DNA of 64,000 nucleotides, taken from the NCBI GenBank assembly GCA_028564705.1, contig JAPXFQ010001151.1:372001-436000 (forward strand). Direction: 5' to 3'. Within the stretch, counting starts at the first letter, position 1, and the number at the start of each line of letters is the position of its first letter. The notes under the pieces were generated by a model that ran no database searches, was not told where the DNA came from, and saw only the letters and a list, made by a program, of their open reading frames with translations. Of this stretch, positions 25,521-38,869 are shown one piece after another. The stretch is from Apricaphanius iberus (Eukaryota; Chordata; Actinopteri; Cyprinodontiformes; Aphaniidae). The position numbers and the translations under genes are program-made.

Positions 25521-27149
25521 TCGAAATAACAGAAGGACAAGCAAGAAAAGGTGTTGGAGCAACAACTCAAGCTCTAATGAGACAATAAGACAATAACATG
25601 CTCCTCATGTCTGTTTTTGTTAAACAGAACATTTTTTATCTGCACAATTAGCGCATTTAACTGATTTTTGACCTTTGAACTTTACGTTTCAGACTCTCGT
25701 CACTTAGAAGCTTAAAATTATTCTTAGATTGGATTCATTTTTTTTTCTTGCATTATATATTTATGGAAAGTTTAGAAAAAGACTAGTTTATTTTTGTACA
25801 TTTATTTTTCCCTCTGTGCAGAAACTGCTAACGCTAACCTTTGATATAATATTTATTTGAAAAAATATGGTCAAAAAGATATTTCTTTCTCATATTGGGT
25901 GCTTAATGGAGAGCAGTTTGATTCAGAATAAAATAAATAAACAAACAATTACTATTGATTACTTTTATTCATAAATAATACATCAATCAAATATAGAAAT
26001 GTCCCCATGAAATAAAAACTAATATAAAAAAATTACTGGAGGTTATATTTTATTATTTTATTTTACTGAATAACAGTGTTTTATTTTGTAACCCCCATTT
26101 TAATATAAGATCATGAAATAAAACATAATTCACTGAAATATGTAAATTAGCATTATAAGATTAAAGTGTTATAAAATATATATACTGAAAAAAGTATTTT
26201 ATATTTATATTTTGTTTATATTTATTATATCACATTTGTGTAACTGATGCAGTATTTATCAATTACATATGTTATTTCCCAAAACAAAGTCATTCTTGCA
26301 AAGAGGGACAAAAAAACAGCAGAACTCCTCACATTTCTCCTCTTTTGTATGCAATTCTGCGCACATACGCTTAAGAGACGAAGCAGAACAGAAAATAGAA
26401 GCGAAATGAAAAGGAGTATCAAGCAGCCTTTGATATATATGATATGTCATCAATGTGTGCACTCACAGCTTTCCCTGTCGATTCACCCCCTTGTCCAGAA
26501 CTTTACCTGATGTTCTGAACGCAAACACCCTACTGCGACAAGTCCGCTTTTATCACTAGGGCTCCAGGTGATAATATACCGCTAAAAGTTATCTGTACAG
26601 AGTACGGAAAGTTTGCTTTCAGTTTCAAAAGTAAAAAAGTGTTTTTTTTCATCAAGTACGGTGGTATGCTAGTCCACGGAGACTTCTTTCTATGACAGAT
26701 CACTTCAACTTTAGTTGGAGCAAAGGTGTCAATGAAGTCTCAAATTTTAGAGAGAAACCTTAGGCCAGTTTGTTTATTGAGTTTGTGCTGGAGGATGAAG
26801 AGGGTGGGGGTGAGGTCTAAACTGTGGCTACATGGTTTAACAGGGATGGTTGTTTCAAAGAAAACGCTACTCTGGAAATCCAGAGGTCTCGTGAGAGCAT
26901 AATTTCAATTGTCTCTGCTACATGCTCTGGAATCGAGGAATGATACTGTTACTGCATTACTCGAGCAGTTCGGGGAACAGCGTATCTGATGTAGACGGGC
27001 CAGAGGCGAGCTAAGCTGATGATGGCAGCACTGCAACATCCGGAATCATTTAGTAAACATTGAAAATGGCTACAGATGAACACCAATTGTTTCAAAAAGG
27101 GCTTTGGCCGCTACAATGAACGAGTTAGACTTGGCTTTTCATCTAAAAG
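25521..27149. other. AT-rich intron, nothing firmly recognised
   Basis: Very AT-rich to about 26,450. The part at 26,560-27,130 is more balanced and may be an unknown old repeat. No coding motif was seen. Confidence 0.4.
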
Positions 27150-30100
27150 ATCAGAATCAGAATCAGCTTTAATGGCCAAATATGACACATACAAGGAATT
27201 TGACTCCGGCAACTTTTCTCTCCAGTACAAAACTTAAATAAGTGAAATTAAAAAACGGAAAAAAAAAATATAATAAAATAAATAAAAATAAAAAATAAAG
27301 GATAATATATACACCAAACCAGGGTTATTGTACAGTCAGTATATACAGTAAGTATATACAGCAGTGCAGAGTTTTAGTTTATTGTTCATGTGAGTGGACT
27401 CACACTCTGTGACTATTCAGAGTTCATCAGAGCGACAGCCTGGGGAAAGAAACTGTTCTTGTGTCGGGTGGTTTTGACGTACAGCGCTCTGTAACGCCGG
27501 CCTGAGAGGAGGAGCCTAAACAGATTGTAGCCAGGGTGTGAAGGGTCAGTGGTGATTTTTCTGGCCCGCTTCCTGACCCTGGCCCGGAAAAGGTCCTCAA
27601 TGGAGGGAAGATCAGTACCTATGATCCTCTCTGAGGACCTGACTGTTCTCTGCAGTCTGTCCCTGTCTTGCCTGGTGGCGGATCCGAACCAGACAGAGAT
27701 GGATGAGGTTAGGACAGACTGGACTATTGCTGTGTAAAAGATGGTCAGCAGTTCCTGAGGCAGGTTGAACTTTCTGAGCTGACGCAGAAAGTACAGCCTT
27801 TGCTGGGCCTTCTTCCTTATAGAGTCAATGTGGGAGGTCCACTTCAGGTCCCGTGTTATGGTGGATCCTAGGAACCTGAAAGACTCTACTGTGGGGACTG
27901 GCCTGTTGGTGATTATGAGAGGAGATGTTGATGGGGGTCTCTTCCTGAAGTCGACTGTCATCTCCACAGTTTTGAGCGGGTTTAGCTCCAGGTGGTTCTG
28001 ACTGCACCAGAGGACCAGCTGTTCCACCTCGCTTCTGTATGCAGACTCGTCGCCGTCACGGATGAGTCCAATGACGGTGGTGTCATCTGCAAACTTCAGG
28101 AGTTTCACAGAAGGGTCTCTTGACGTGCAATCAGTGGTGTAAGGGAGAAAAGCAGTGGGGAGATAAACACATCCCTGGGGGGCGCCGATGCTGAGGGACC
28201 GGGTGCTGGATGTGAAGTTACCCAGTTTCACCTGCTGCCTCCTGTCAGTCAGGAAACTGGTAATCCACTGACAGGTGGAGGGAGGCACGGTGAGCTGGGA
28301 CAGTTTTTGGTGGAGGAGCTCTGGGACGATGGTGTTAAATGCAGAGCTGAAGTCCAAAAACAGGACCCGAGCGTAGGTACCTGCAGAGTCTAGGTGTTGC
28401 AGGATGTAGTGGAGTGCCATGTTGACTGCATCATCCACTGACCTGTTTGCTCTATAGGCGAACTGCAGGGGGTCTAGCAGGGGATCCGTGATTTCCTTCA
28501 GGTGGGACAGCACCAGTCGCTCAAAGGATTTCATGACCACAGATGTCAGGGCAACTGGTCTGTAGTCATTTAATCCTGTGACAGGGGACTTCTTGGGAAC
28601 CGGGATGATGGTGGAGCGTTTGAGGCAGGAGGGGACCTCATACAGCTCCAGGGAGTTATTGAAGATCTGAGTGAAGATGGGAGCCAGCTGGTCAGCACAG
28701 ACTTTCAGACAGGACGGAGACACTCCATCAGGACCTGATGCCTTCTTAATCCTCTGTCTCTGAAATAGTTGACACACATCCTGTTCACAGATCGTCAGCG
28801 CAGGCAGGGGGTCAGGTATGGGGATGGTTTGGGGTGATGTTAGGCCTTTTGTGATGGAGATGGTGGGGGAGTTGGAAGGTGTGAAAGTTGTTTCAAACCT
28901 GGAGAAAAAGTCATTGAGGTCCTCAGCCAGGCGGGGGCTCCCCACAGGGTGGGGGGATTGTCTCCTGTAGTTGGTAATGGTCTGCAGGCCCTTCCAAACT
29001 GCAGAAGAGTCGTTGGCAGAAAAACGCTCCCTCAGTTTTTGGCTGTAGATTCTTTTTCCTGCCTTGATCTCCTTTGTCAGCTTGTTCCTGGCCTGCTTGT
29101 ACAGGTCCCGATCCCCACTCCTGTAGGCCTCCTCCTTGTCCTGGCGTAGCCGTCTCAGTTCTGCAGTGAACCATGGTTTGTTGTTGTTGAACGTGCAGAA
29201 GGTTTTGGTCTGCACACACATGTCCTCACAAAAGCTGATGTAAGATGTCACAGTGTCAGTCAGTTCGTCCAGGTCAGAGGCTGCTGTTTCAAAGACGCAC
29301 CAATCAGTGCAGTCAAAGCAGGCCTGTAGCTGCATCTTTGACTCATCTGTCCATCTCTTCACAGTTCTTACTACAGGCTTAGCAGATTTCAGCTTCTGCT
29401 TGTAAGATGGGATGAGGTGGACCAGGCAGTGGTCAGAAAGTCCCAAAGCAGCACGGGGGACAGAGCGATATGCATTCTTTATTGTGGTGTAGCAGTGGTC
29501 TAAAGTGTTCATGTCCTGGTGGGACACGTCACGTGTTGTCTATATTTAGGCAGTTCAAGTTTGAGATTTGCTCTATTAAAATCCCCGAGAATGATTAGCA
29601 GAGAGTCCGGGTGAGTTTTCTCCACGTCTGTGATCTGGTCGGCGAGGTGATGTAACGCCTCCGTTACACACGCCTGCGGTGGAATGTATACAGCGACCAG
29701 CACAAACGAGGCGAACTCCCGCGGTGAATAAAATGGTCTACAGTTTATGAAGAAAGACTCTAGGTGAGGGCTGCATGTCTTCTTTAACACTGTGACATCT
29801 GTACACCCACCTTCGTTAATGTAGAAACACGTTCCTCCTCCCTTTGACTTCCCAGACAGATCCGCGCAGCGGTCCGCTCGGAACAGCTGGAAGCGCGGGA
29901 GCTGTAGTGCGCTGTCCGGGATGTGTTCACTGGACCAGGTTTCAGTGAAGCAAAAGGCGGCAGAACGACGAAAGTCTGAGTTCTTGGATAGGAGAAGGAG
30001 CAATTCATCCATTTTGTTAGGCAGAGAGCGGACGTTCCCCAGGTGTATGGATGGGAGAGCGGTGCGTAATCCCCGCTGTCGCAATTTAACGAGCACACCA

Positions 30101-30350
30101 GCTCTTTTCCCACGCCGGCGTCTCCGTCTAAATCCACAGAGCGCTGCTGCTCCTCCAGTCAGAATCTCCATAAAGTAGTCTGGTTGATTAAAAACCGGTG
30201 AAAAAAGTCCGGCACTGGATATTCCTATTTGTAGGATTTCCTCTCTGCTCATTTTAATAGCAGAGGGAGTGCAGAAAACTACGCAAAAAAGTAAAATTGT
30301 ATCAAGTACTAGGGAGCGAAGTACCGAGGCGTCTATCCGCGGCGCCATCT
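27150..30350 (-). mobile_element. Rex1/CR1/L2-group LINE, nearly full length
   Basis: A 3.2 kb element on the minus strand. Its 5' end is at or near the start codon (30,348) within CTAAGATGGCGCCGCGG. An endonuclease and a reverse transcriptase follow, then an AT-rich 3' region and a tail, CATTAAAGCTGATTCTGATT on the minus strand, ending in short GATTCT repeats (27,150-27,165). I could not find a convincing target duplication. The exact clade name is uncertain within the CR1/L2/Rex1 group. Confidence 0.85.
27413..30348 (-). pseudogene. LINE ORF2: endonuclease plus reverse transcriptase
   Basis: The N-terminal block (30,348-29,509) carries the APE endonuclease: HLGNVRSLPNKMDELLLL, CFTETWSS with the catalytic Glu, and IILGDFN. 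A frameshift near 29,520 leads to a 704-codon block (29,527-27,413) with LSDHCLVHLIPSY, KKASGPDGVSPSCLK, DYRPVALTSVVMKSFERLV, VLFLDFSSAFNTI and FADDTTVIG, then the C-terminal thumb region. The RT Asp residues are intact. GAPQGCV is followed by an anomalous YLPTAFLPYT instead of the usual LSPLLF-like text, caused by two compensating single-base changes. Few lesions suggest a fairly young copy. Confidence 0.9.
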
Positions 30351-30359
30351 TAGATAAGA

Positions 30360-31040
30360 TAAGATGAACAGGAAACATCGCTCGAATCATTCCTTTGCTA
30401 GAGGGACACTTTTGCTTTTTTGCCAACTCGAAAGGGCAGGAGTTTAATCTACCAGTTAGCTCTGCTGGTAGCTCTGGATACGTCACACCGTGTATTGTTG
30501 TCATTGGTCATGGCGTTATCCAATTGCATGCAGTGAGTTTCAAATGCATGCTTGGTTCCACCCCTCCAGTTTGGCCCTTTTCAACTTGTTGCCAAAATCT
30601 TAATAGATTTGGGTCTGGATTCATCCAGGGTAAAAAAACACAGCAATATGAATAACCTAGATGTTGGAGATACTTAAACCTTTGCTAATAAGTCATCCAT
30701 TGTTCATCCGCTATTGTGGACACACTCTTGATTTATTAATTTCTAATTATTCTCAGGGATTAAAGGGAAGGAATGTGGGGAAAAAAAGGTTTATTTGTTT
30801 AATGCTGATTAAAGTAAAAAAAGGTAATCTTCACATTTTTATTTATTTTTCTCAATGAAAATGTACCACACCATGATTCTTGTGTATGTTACACTCCTGA
30901 TTATCAGTGTTTTGTTTGTCATTTTTATCAAGACTAGAAGTTCAGACCTTTTGTATTTTTGTTTACAGGCATAGAATAAATTTCGGTTTTAACAGAAAGA
31001 GAAAATCAAACAAAAAAGATCAAATTAACGTTTTAAAAGG
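30360..31040. other. Intronic sequence, nothing recognised
   Basis: AT-rich after 30,660. No gene or clear repeat. Confidence 0.4.
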
Positions 31041-31048
31041 TCAACTTA

Positions 31049-31924
<876 letters not shown>

Positions 31925-32313
31925 AAATGTCAAAAAAAAAAATCTATGGAGAGACGAACACAGAGAAAACAAGGTTAACAATTGAAATAAAAGCAAAAAA
32001 TACATGTGGAGAGTAGTAGAATAGAAAAGTAGAAGAGAAAGAAAAGTGGTCAGTCTGTCCTCAAACAGCCTATACAGCATAACTACAAAAACAGCTCAGG
32101 ATAACCTAAGCCAACTAGAAGCTTTATCAAAAAGGAAGGTTAAAAGCCTAGTCTTAAAAACAGACAGAGTATCTGCCTCACTGACTAAAACTGGGAGCTG
32201 GTTCAACAGAAGAGGAGCCTGATAACTAAAAGATTTGCCTCCCATTCTACTTTTAGAAATCCTAGAAACTACCAGTAGACCTGCAGTCTGAGAACAAAGT
32301 TTCTGCCTCATGG
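31925..32313 (-). mobile_element. L2 LINE fragment, C-terminus plus 3' region, inverted
   Basis: On the minus strand one frame reads QTAGLLVVSRISKSRMGGKS, then FSYQAPLLLNQLPVLVSEAD and TLSVFKTRLLTFLFDKAS, the C-terminal end of the L2 reverse transcriptase ORF. L2 3' text continues down to about 31,945. It is the inverted relative of 4,143-4,590. Confidence 0.82.
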
Positions 32314-32330
32314 AATCATTAAATTAAGTT

Positions 32331-32356
32331 CTTATTATTATTATTATTATTATTAT

Positions 32357-32420
<64 letters not shown>
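32331..32420. repeat. Trinucleotide microsatellite (TTA)n(GTA)n
   Basis: About 9 TTA units turn into about 21 AGT units without interruption. The GTA part continues as degenerate GTAGTAATAGTAG after the MITE at 32,807, so the MITE landed inside this array. Confidence 0.95.
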
Positions 32421-32423
32421 CAT

Positions 32424-32806
32424 TAGGACTGGGTATCGATTCAATTTTAATGAATCGATTCAATTCCGATTCATAAGAATTAGAAACGATTATCACAATT
32501 CGATCTGATTCGATCTGATTCAATCTGATTCAGTTCGATATCAACATGGGTCAATGCTATAAAAAATTTTTTTGAGGTATTATCTTAATTATATGCCTGT
32601 AATTCAATTGGCCTTATCGCTGGGTTCCCAGGGGAAAACTTTACCCTTTATTTATTTACCCTTTCAGACACAAGACTTAAAATGGCCGTCTGGACTTCCT
32701 AATTTAGTTATAAAAAGGGCAAACTATTCTTCAAAAAAAATACATCGATTTTTAAAATTGTGAAAGAATTCAATTCGATTTCTCAAACGATCGAATGAGA
32801 GCCCTA
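32424..32806. mobile_element. hAT-like MITE inside the microsatellite
   Basis: The ends are TAGGACTGGGTATCGATTC on the left and GATCGAATGAGAGCCCTA on the right, an imperfect inverted repeat of TAGGRCT type with internal TCGATTCAATT-like symmetry. It is flanked by GTAGTCAT (32,416-32,423) and GTAGTAAT (32,807-32,814), an 8-bp target duplication with one mismatch, as in hAT elements. No coding capacity (383 bp). Confidence 0.75.
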
Positions 32807-32829
32807 GTAGTAATAGTAGAAAAAAAAAA

Positions 32830-33831
32830 ATCTATCGATCTATCGGAATCAATATTTAACAATTTCTGATCTGTACAATAAGATAATGTGACAATGTTAT
32901 TATTAGTATTAGTAATAATATTATGCCCATAATATTACTACTAGTAGTTGCAAAAGTAAAAAAAAAAAAAGTCTAGTCCTACAGTGTAATAAATATTCAA
33001 TATTGGAATAAATATTTAACAATTAATGAGACATGTTAGCTTGTATTTATATGTAATTAAATAGCTTTATAATACATTTATTTTTCTATTAGTATTATTA
33101 TTATTATTATTAAAAATACCTACCTACTGCTCTTACCAACATGAAATCCAACATAATGTCAACTACTGATGAAAAAAAAGCATACTAAGCAAATAAATCT
33201 GTATGGGGGCGCTACAGAGCCACCAAGAATTCCATAAAGAGCTGCTTAGTATTTCAAGTATTTAAAAAAAAAATCATTGTGTTGACTACAAGTGGGGCCA
33301 TTAAGGGTGTACAGAGACAGAAAACGCACAGAAGTGTCTGCTGGACAGACATGGAAACCTAAATCACAGGCAAGAAGAGGCTGGGAATGTCAGACAGAAG
33401 CCACCATTTAAAAATATCTTCATCTCACTTCTCTATGAACATTTCTGTTCGGTTCTGAAGGATGTTGGAAACATGGAAATAGGAAGAAGCTGATCAGTTG
33501 GGCAATATTGACTCTGGCTGTCAGATTCTAGAAAATTAGGAGGATTTCATGGTTGATGAAGGAAACTTGATCACCATCTAACTGATGAGTCCACAGCGAC
33601 CCAACAGCATCAATATTTTAATCTGTTTCCACAAATCAGGTTAGATTAAGAGGAAATCTATCCCCGACAGGTCTTAATGATCTTTGTCCTTACTCAAAAT
33701 TTAAACACATCAACATGTGGCGTTAATGGTCAATTCTTCCTCTTTACCAGCAAAACAGCAAGAACAAATGCGAGTCACACGCTCAGTATGGACTCTGCTC
33801 AGTTTGATGCAATGACTTAAAGAATGCAGAC
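32830..33831. other. AT-rich intron, nothing recognised
   Basis: Contains short TTA/ATT and A-runs. No gene or definable element. Confidence 0.45.
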
Positions 33832-33844
33832 GGACTCAGGACAT
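33832..33844 (+). repeat. Target-site duplication, left copy (Rex3-like)
   Basis: GGACTCAGGACAT, identical to 36,454-36,466. Confidence 0.9.
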
Positions 33845-36453
33845 CCATCCATCATCTTCCTCTTATCCGGGGTCGGGTCGCGGGGGCAGTAGCCTAAGCA
33901 AAGAGATCCAAACTTCCCTCTCCCCGGCCACCTGGACCAGCTCCTCGGGAGGAATCCCGAGGCGTTTCCAGGCCATTTGGGAGACATAATCTTTCCAGCG
34001 AGTCCTGGGTCTTCCCCTGGGCCTCCTCCTGGTGGGAAGTGCCTGGAACACCTCACCAGGGAGGCGTCCAGGAGGTATCCTGACCAGATGCCTGAGCCAC
34101 CTCAACTGGCTCCTCTCGATGTGGAGGAGCAGCGACTCTACTTTGAGCCTCCTCTGGATGACCGAGCTTCTCACCCTATCTCAAAGGGAGAGCCCAGCCA
34201 CCCTACGGAGGAAACTAATTTCAGCCGCCTGTATCCGCAATCTCGTTCTTTCGGTCACCACCCAGCGTTCGTGACCATAGATGAGGGTAGGAACGTAGAT
34301 CGACCGGTAAATCGAGAGCTTTGCCTTTCGGCTCAGCTCTCTCTTCACCACGACAGACCAGTACAGCGCCCGCATAACTGCAGACGCCTTACCAATCCGT
34401 CCATCGATCTCCCGCTCAATTTTTCCCCCATTTGTGAACAAGACCCCCAAATACCTAAACTCCTCCACTTGAGGAAGGACCTCATCCCCGACCCGGAGTA
34501 GGCACTCTACCCTTTTCCAGCTCAAGACCATGGTCTCGGATTTGGAGGTGCTGATCCTCATCCCAGCCGCTTCACACTCGGCTGCGAACCGCTCCAACGA
34601 GAGCTGTAGATCACGTTCAGATGAAGCCAAAAAGACCACATCATCTGCAAAAACCAGAGAGGTCACAGAAACGGATCCCCTCCACGCCTTGGCTGCGCCT
34701 AGAAATCCTGTCCATAAACGTTATGAACAGGACCGGTGACAAAGGGCAACCTTGGCGGAGTCAAACTCTCACTGGAAATGAGTCCGACTTATTGCCAGAA
34801 ATGCAAACCAGACTCTGACACCGTTCATACAGGGACCTAACAGCCCATATCAAAGGGCCTGGTACCCCATACTCCCAGAGTACCTCCCACAGGACACCCC
34901 GAGGGACACGGTCAAACGCCTTCTCCAAGTCCACAAAGCACATGTAGACCGGTTGGGCGAACTCCCACGCACCCTCCAGGACCCTGTTGAGGGTGTAGAG
35001 CTGGTCCAGTGTTCCACGGCCAGGACGAAAACTGCATTGTTCCTCCTGAATCCGAGGTTCGACTATCCGTCGGACCCTCCTCTCCAGAACCCCCGAATAG
35101 ACCTTACCAGGGAGGCTCAGAAGTGTGATCCCACGGTAGTTGGAACACACTCTGTGGTCCCCTTTTTTAAAGAGGGGGACCACCACCCCGGTCTGCCAAT
35201 CCAGGGGAACTGCCCCCGATGTCCACGCAATATTGCAGAGCAGCGTCAACCAACACAGCCCTAACACATCCAGAGCCTTGCCACAGAGCCACCGGAGCCT
35301 TGCCACCGAGGAGCTTTTTAACAACCTCGGTGACTTACGCACCAGAGATTGGAGAGCCCATCCCAGAGTCCCCAGACTCTGTTTCCAAACAGGAAAGCGT
35401 GTCGGTGGGATTGATGAGGTCTTCGAAGTATTCCATCCACCGACCCAAAACGTCCTGCATTGAGGTGGCAGACCGCTTCCCCCCCTCAGGCACCGGATGG
35501 TGGACCAGAATCACTTCGAAGCCATACGGAAGTCGTTCTCCATGGTCTCTCCAAACTCCTCCCACATCCGAGTTTTTGCCTAAGCGACCATCCGAGCCGC
35601 ACGCCGCTTGGCCTGCCGGTACCTATCAGCTGCTTCCGGAGTCCCACAGGCCAAGAACGCCCGATAGGACGCTTTCTTCAGCTTGACAGCATCCCTCACC
35701 GCCGGTGTCCACCCGCTGGTTCGAGGGTTGCCGCCGCGACAGGCACCAACTATCTTGCGGCCACAACTCATTCACCGGGGTAAACACCAACGTACAGGCG
35801 CCGAGATGGAGGGCAACAAGTATCCTCACCCCAGCCCGGCGCCTCTCACCGGGAGCAACACCAGAGTGGAAGAAAGTCCAACCCCTCTCGAGGAGACGGG
35901 TTCCAGAGCCAGAGCCATGCGTCGAGGCAAGGCCGACAATATCCAGTCGGAACCTCTCAACCTCGCACACCAGCTCCGGCTCCTTCCCCACAAGAGAGGT
36001 GACGTTCCACATCCCAAGAGCCAGCTTCTGCAGCCGAGGATCGGACTGCCAAGGTCCCCGCCTTCGGCCACCGCCCATCTTGCACTGCAACCGACCCCAA
36101 TGGCCCCTCCCACAGGTGGTGAGCTCATGGGAAGGTGGACCCATGTTTCCTTTTCGGGCTAAGCACGGCCGGGCCCCATGTGTAAAGGCCCGGCCACCAG
36201 GCGCTCGCCAACGTGCCCCACCTCCAGGCCTGGCTCGAGAGTGGGGCCCCGGTGACCTGCGTCCGGGCGAGGGAACTCGGAGTCCAATAGTTTTCCTCAT
36301 CATAGGGATCTTCTGGCTGCGCTTTGTCTGATCCCTCACCTAGGACCAGTTTGCCATGGGTGACCCTACCAGGGGCATAAAGCCCCAGACAACATAGCTC
36401 CTAGGATCATTGGGATACTCAAACCCCTCCACCGTGGTAAGGTGGCATCCCAA
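33845..36453 (-). mobile_element. Rex3/RTE-like LINE with 13-bp target duplication
   Basis: A 2.6 kb minus-strand element flanked by exact 13-bp repeats. The 3' end (low coordinate) is a short GATG repeat tail, as reported for Rex3. The ORF has an endonuclease start, reverse transcriptase and a C-terminal basic region. Part of the endonuclease is missing. CpG-rich text and several frameshifts show moderate decay. Confidence 0.85.
33863..36339 (-). pseudogene. Rex3-like ORF: endonuclease and reverse transcriptase, broken
   Basis: In order on the minus strand: LALGMWNVTSLVGKEPELV (endonuclease start, about 36,025) up to LVFTPVNE; then, after a gap in homology near 35,775, MSCGRKIVGACRGGNPR and AVKLKKASYRAFLACGTPEA; FKKGDHRVCSNYRGITLLSL, EEQCSFRPGRGTLDQLYTL and VDLEKAFDRVPRG; SLVFADDVVFLAS (RT Asp pair) at about 34,650; and RSQLRWLRHLVRIPPGRLPG at the C-terminus, ending RPDPG. 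Frames change near 34,700 and 34,175. The C-terminal half of the endonuclease is absent. Confidence 0.88.
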
Positions 36454-36466
36454 GGACTCAGGACAT
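36454..36466 (+). repeat. Target-site duplication, right copy (Rex3-like)
   Basis: GGACTCAGGACAT, identical to 33,832-33,844. Confidence 0.9.
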
Positions 36467-38869
36467 AAGACCCTTAAAAATTAAATGTTAATTCCCTCAG
36501 AGCCGCCACTCTTCAAAGCTCTGTCACTGTTGGGAACTAGAGGCTGGCAGCAAATAAATAAGAAAAATCCAATTCAATCTTTGAACACACCGTCGTCCAG
36601 AAATGACCGTCAGAGCCGCTAAGGAGGAAGACCCATTACAACCATCCAAAGATGGTTGAAACCAAATGAAAACAGTTTCAGAGGTTCAAAACAAGACAGT
36701 CAGAGGGATAATTCGTCCTAAGACGGACAGCAGTTGTAACTGGTAATGAAACCTTCACTTTTTTTAATCACCATTTACCATGGTAAATTTTACTGATACA
36801 GCTTAACAAAATGAAACGAGGGCTGCATCCCAGGTACACAACACAGCATAATTGCAAGTTCTTCTCTAATGTCCATCTCCAGCAGTCAATGGGTGAACCT
36901 CAGATGATACCGCGTAAAGAAACTGCCACTCATCAGTAGCAGAACCGGACCAGGGATTGCTTCATGAAACCTTTCTTCGGTTCCACATTAAAGTGGTACA
37001 GTTGAGAAAAAAATCCAGTTCATAAAATGCTAATTTCATCAACTCAGGACGCTGTGGGGCTAATGAAATTAAGCAAAAAAAAGCTGTTAATCATGTTTAA
37101 TTCATAAATGAATGGGAGTGATTACTTTTTCACATGGCCAGATTTTTTTGGAAAGCTGTTTTCCCCCTAAATACATTAAATCTTCAAAAGATTACTTTGA
37201 CTTGAAACATTAGGTGGGGGGGGGGGGGTGGCAATGGCCTGTATTTTCTTGTCTGATTACATTCTGACCCTCACCCAACGTCATGAAATATGGACCGAGT
37301 TGGACTGTTGACACCTTTGATGATGATGATGACTTTCTTTGGGTGTTTTCTGGAGACTCTGGGGTAGCACCCACAACTCTCACCTTGAATTTCCTTCTGG
37401 CCAAGGAAGGCCTCCTTCTCTCTGAGAATGGGACTATCTGGGCTTGAGCCTGATACCAGACCAACCAGATCTCAGGTAAGTTATGGCTAATAGATGGATG
37501 GATGGAAAGGCAGAGCTTCCCTTGCTCTCCTTATGGCAAAAGACCATAAATACACATCATCGTCTTCTTTAGGTTGCTCCTCTCACCTTCTCCTTCTCCT
37601 CCTCAACCGCTGAAACAGGCCTGACACCAGTGGCCAAAACAGAGTACAATGCCTTTGTAAATTGCACTGTACTGACCCAAGACAAACACCAGATGGTGCT
37701 TTAGGATATTAATCTAGACTTTTGGAGGCAGTAAAGAGGTTACTTTGATACGGTTGTATGCCAAAATGGACACTACAGCTTGGCTTAATAAAGACCAGAG
37801 CAAAGCTAGTACAAGCGGGGATGATGCTAATACATCACCAGTCTTAGAGAACCAGGTAAAACCAGGAGGGACGTTCTGGTCTACACTATGTTCCAGTAGG
37901 TGGCGGTAGTGCACCAATTTGTAGTTTGCGGACTGCCAAAAAAAATTTCAAGAATAGGAAGATGGCATCTGTGTTATTTCTAGCTCATATCTAGCGGTAG
38001 TTATGATGTAACATTGTAATAAATACACCCAAGGAAGGGAATTCACTATTATTACTATTAACTAGTATTTTATTGGAGCTTCAAACATTGTAGCCTAGTT
38101 TATGCTTTCCTCTCTCCAACCCATACCCAACTACACACAGAGTAGAGTTAAATGTATTAACTATCCATTGAACGCAATGAAGAGCACACGTCTGTGATTG
38201 GTAAGACCACCATCAGACCAAGATCATTAAATGGCACTAGATGCTTTACATTGAAAGGCTAGCTTATCTAATATGGTCTTTTAGTGATTTTGAACACCAG
38301 GAGGTGTAAAGAACAACAAAACAGACTGCTGGGTTTGTTTCCATGTGTTTTCAGAGTAATCTATGAGCTGCACTTGTAGTAAAAAGATTTCCAGCTCAAT
38401 CAAAACTCGCTCTCTGTTGGCCATTGCTCCTCAAGTGGATGTGCGTTAACAAGCTGAAGTAAATAAATTGTCTTTGACCAGAGATTTCACCGCAATGGCA
38501 TGCAGACCCGCCAGAAAACGACAGCATCCCCTGCTGTCATGGTGTGGAATTGCTTTAAAAAAATGGAGAAATATAAAAGAAAAACATCTCCATCAGTATG
38601 TGTGAGCATTGGTGCAAACTTGCTGACAGAGAAGTATAAACTAGACTTGAGTTGCACATTATTTTTCTCACTGAGTGGCTTGACGAAAGCATTTACTTTA
38701 TCTAGTTATTGTATTTTTGATTGACATATTGAAATTACGACAATCTTAGCTTTGAAATGACGTCTAATAAGCATATGTACAAGAAGGGGTCTTGCAAAAA
38801 ATGTAAATTTGACCCAGAATTATGTACAAAGGGGCTGAAGTGTTAAATAAAAAGACTGGTGACTCCCCC
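36467..38869. other. Intronic sequence with minor repeats
   Basis: No gene. A short GGAT run is at 37,493-37,505 and a G-run at about 37,214-37,228. At 37,890-37,945 the text TCCAGTAGGTGGCGGTAGTG resembles the end of a common fish interspersed repeat. Confidence 0.45.

Noticed and set aside
26560..30670. Idea that the LINE at 27,150-30,350 split an unknown DNA element
   Set aside because: I could not find matching terminal repeats or a shared family on the two flanks.
33977..36331. Several plus-strand frames over 100 codons
   Set aside because: They are antisense to the Rex3-like ORF, whose minus-strand motifs are clear.
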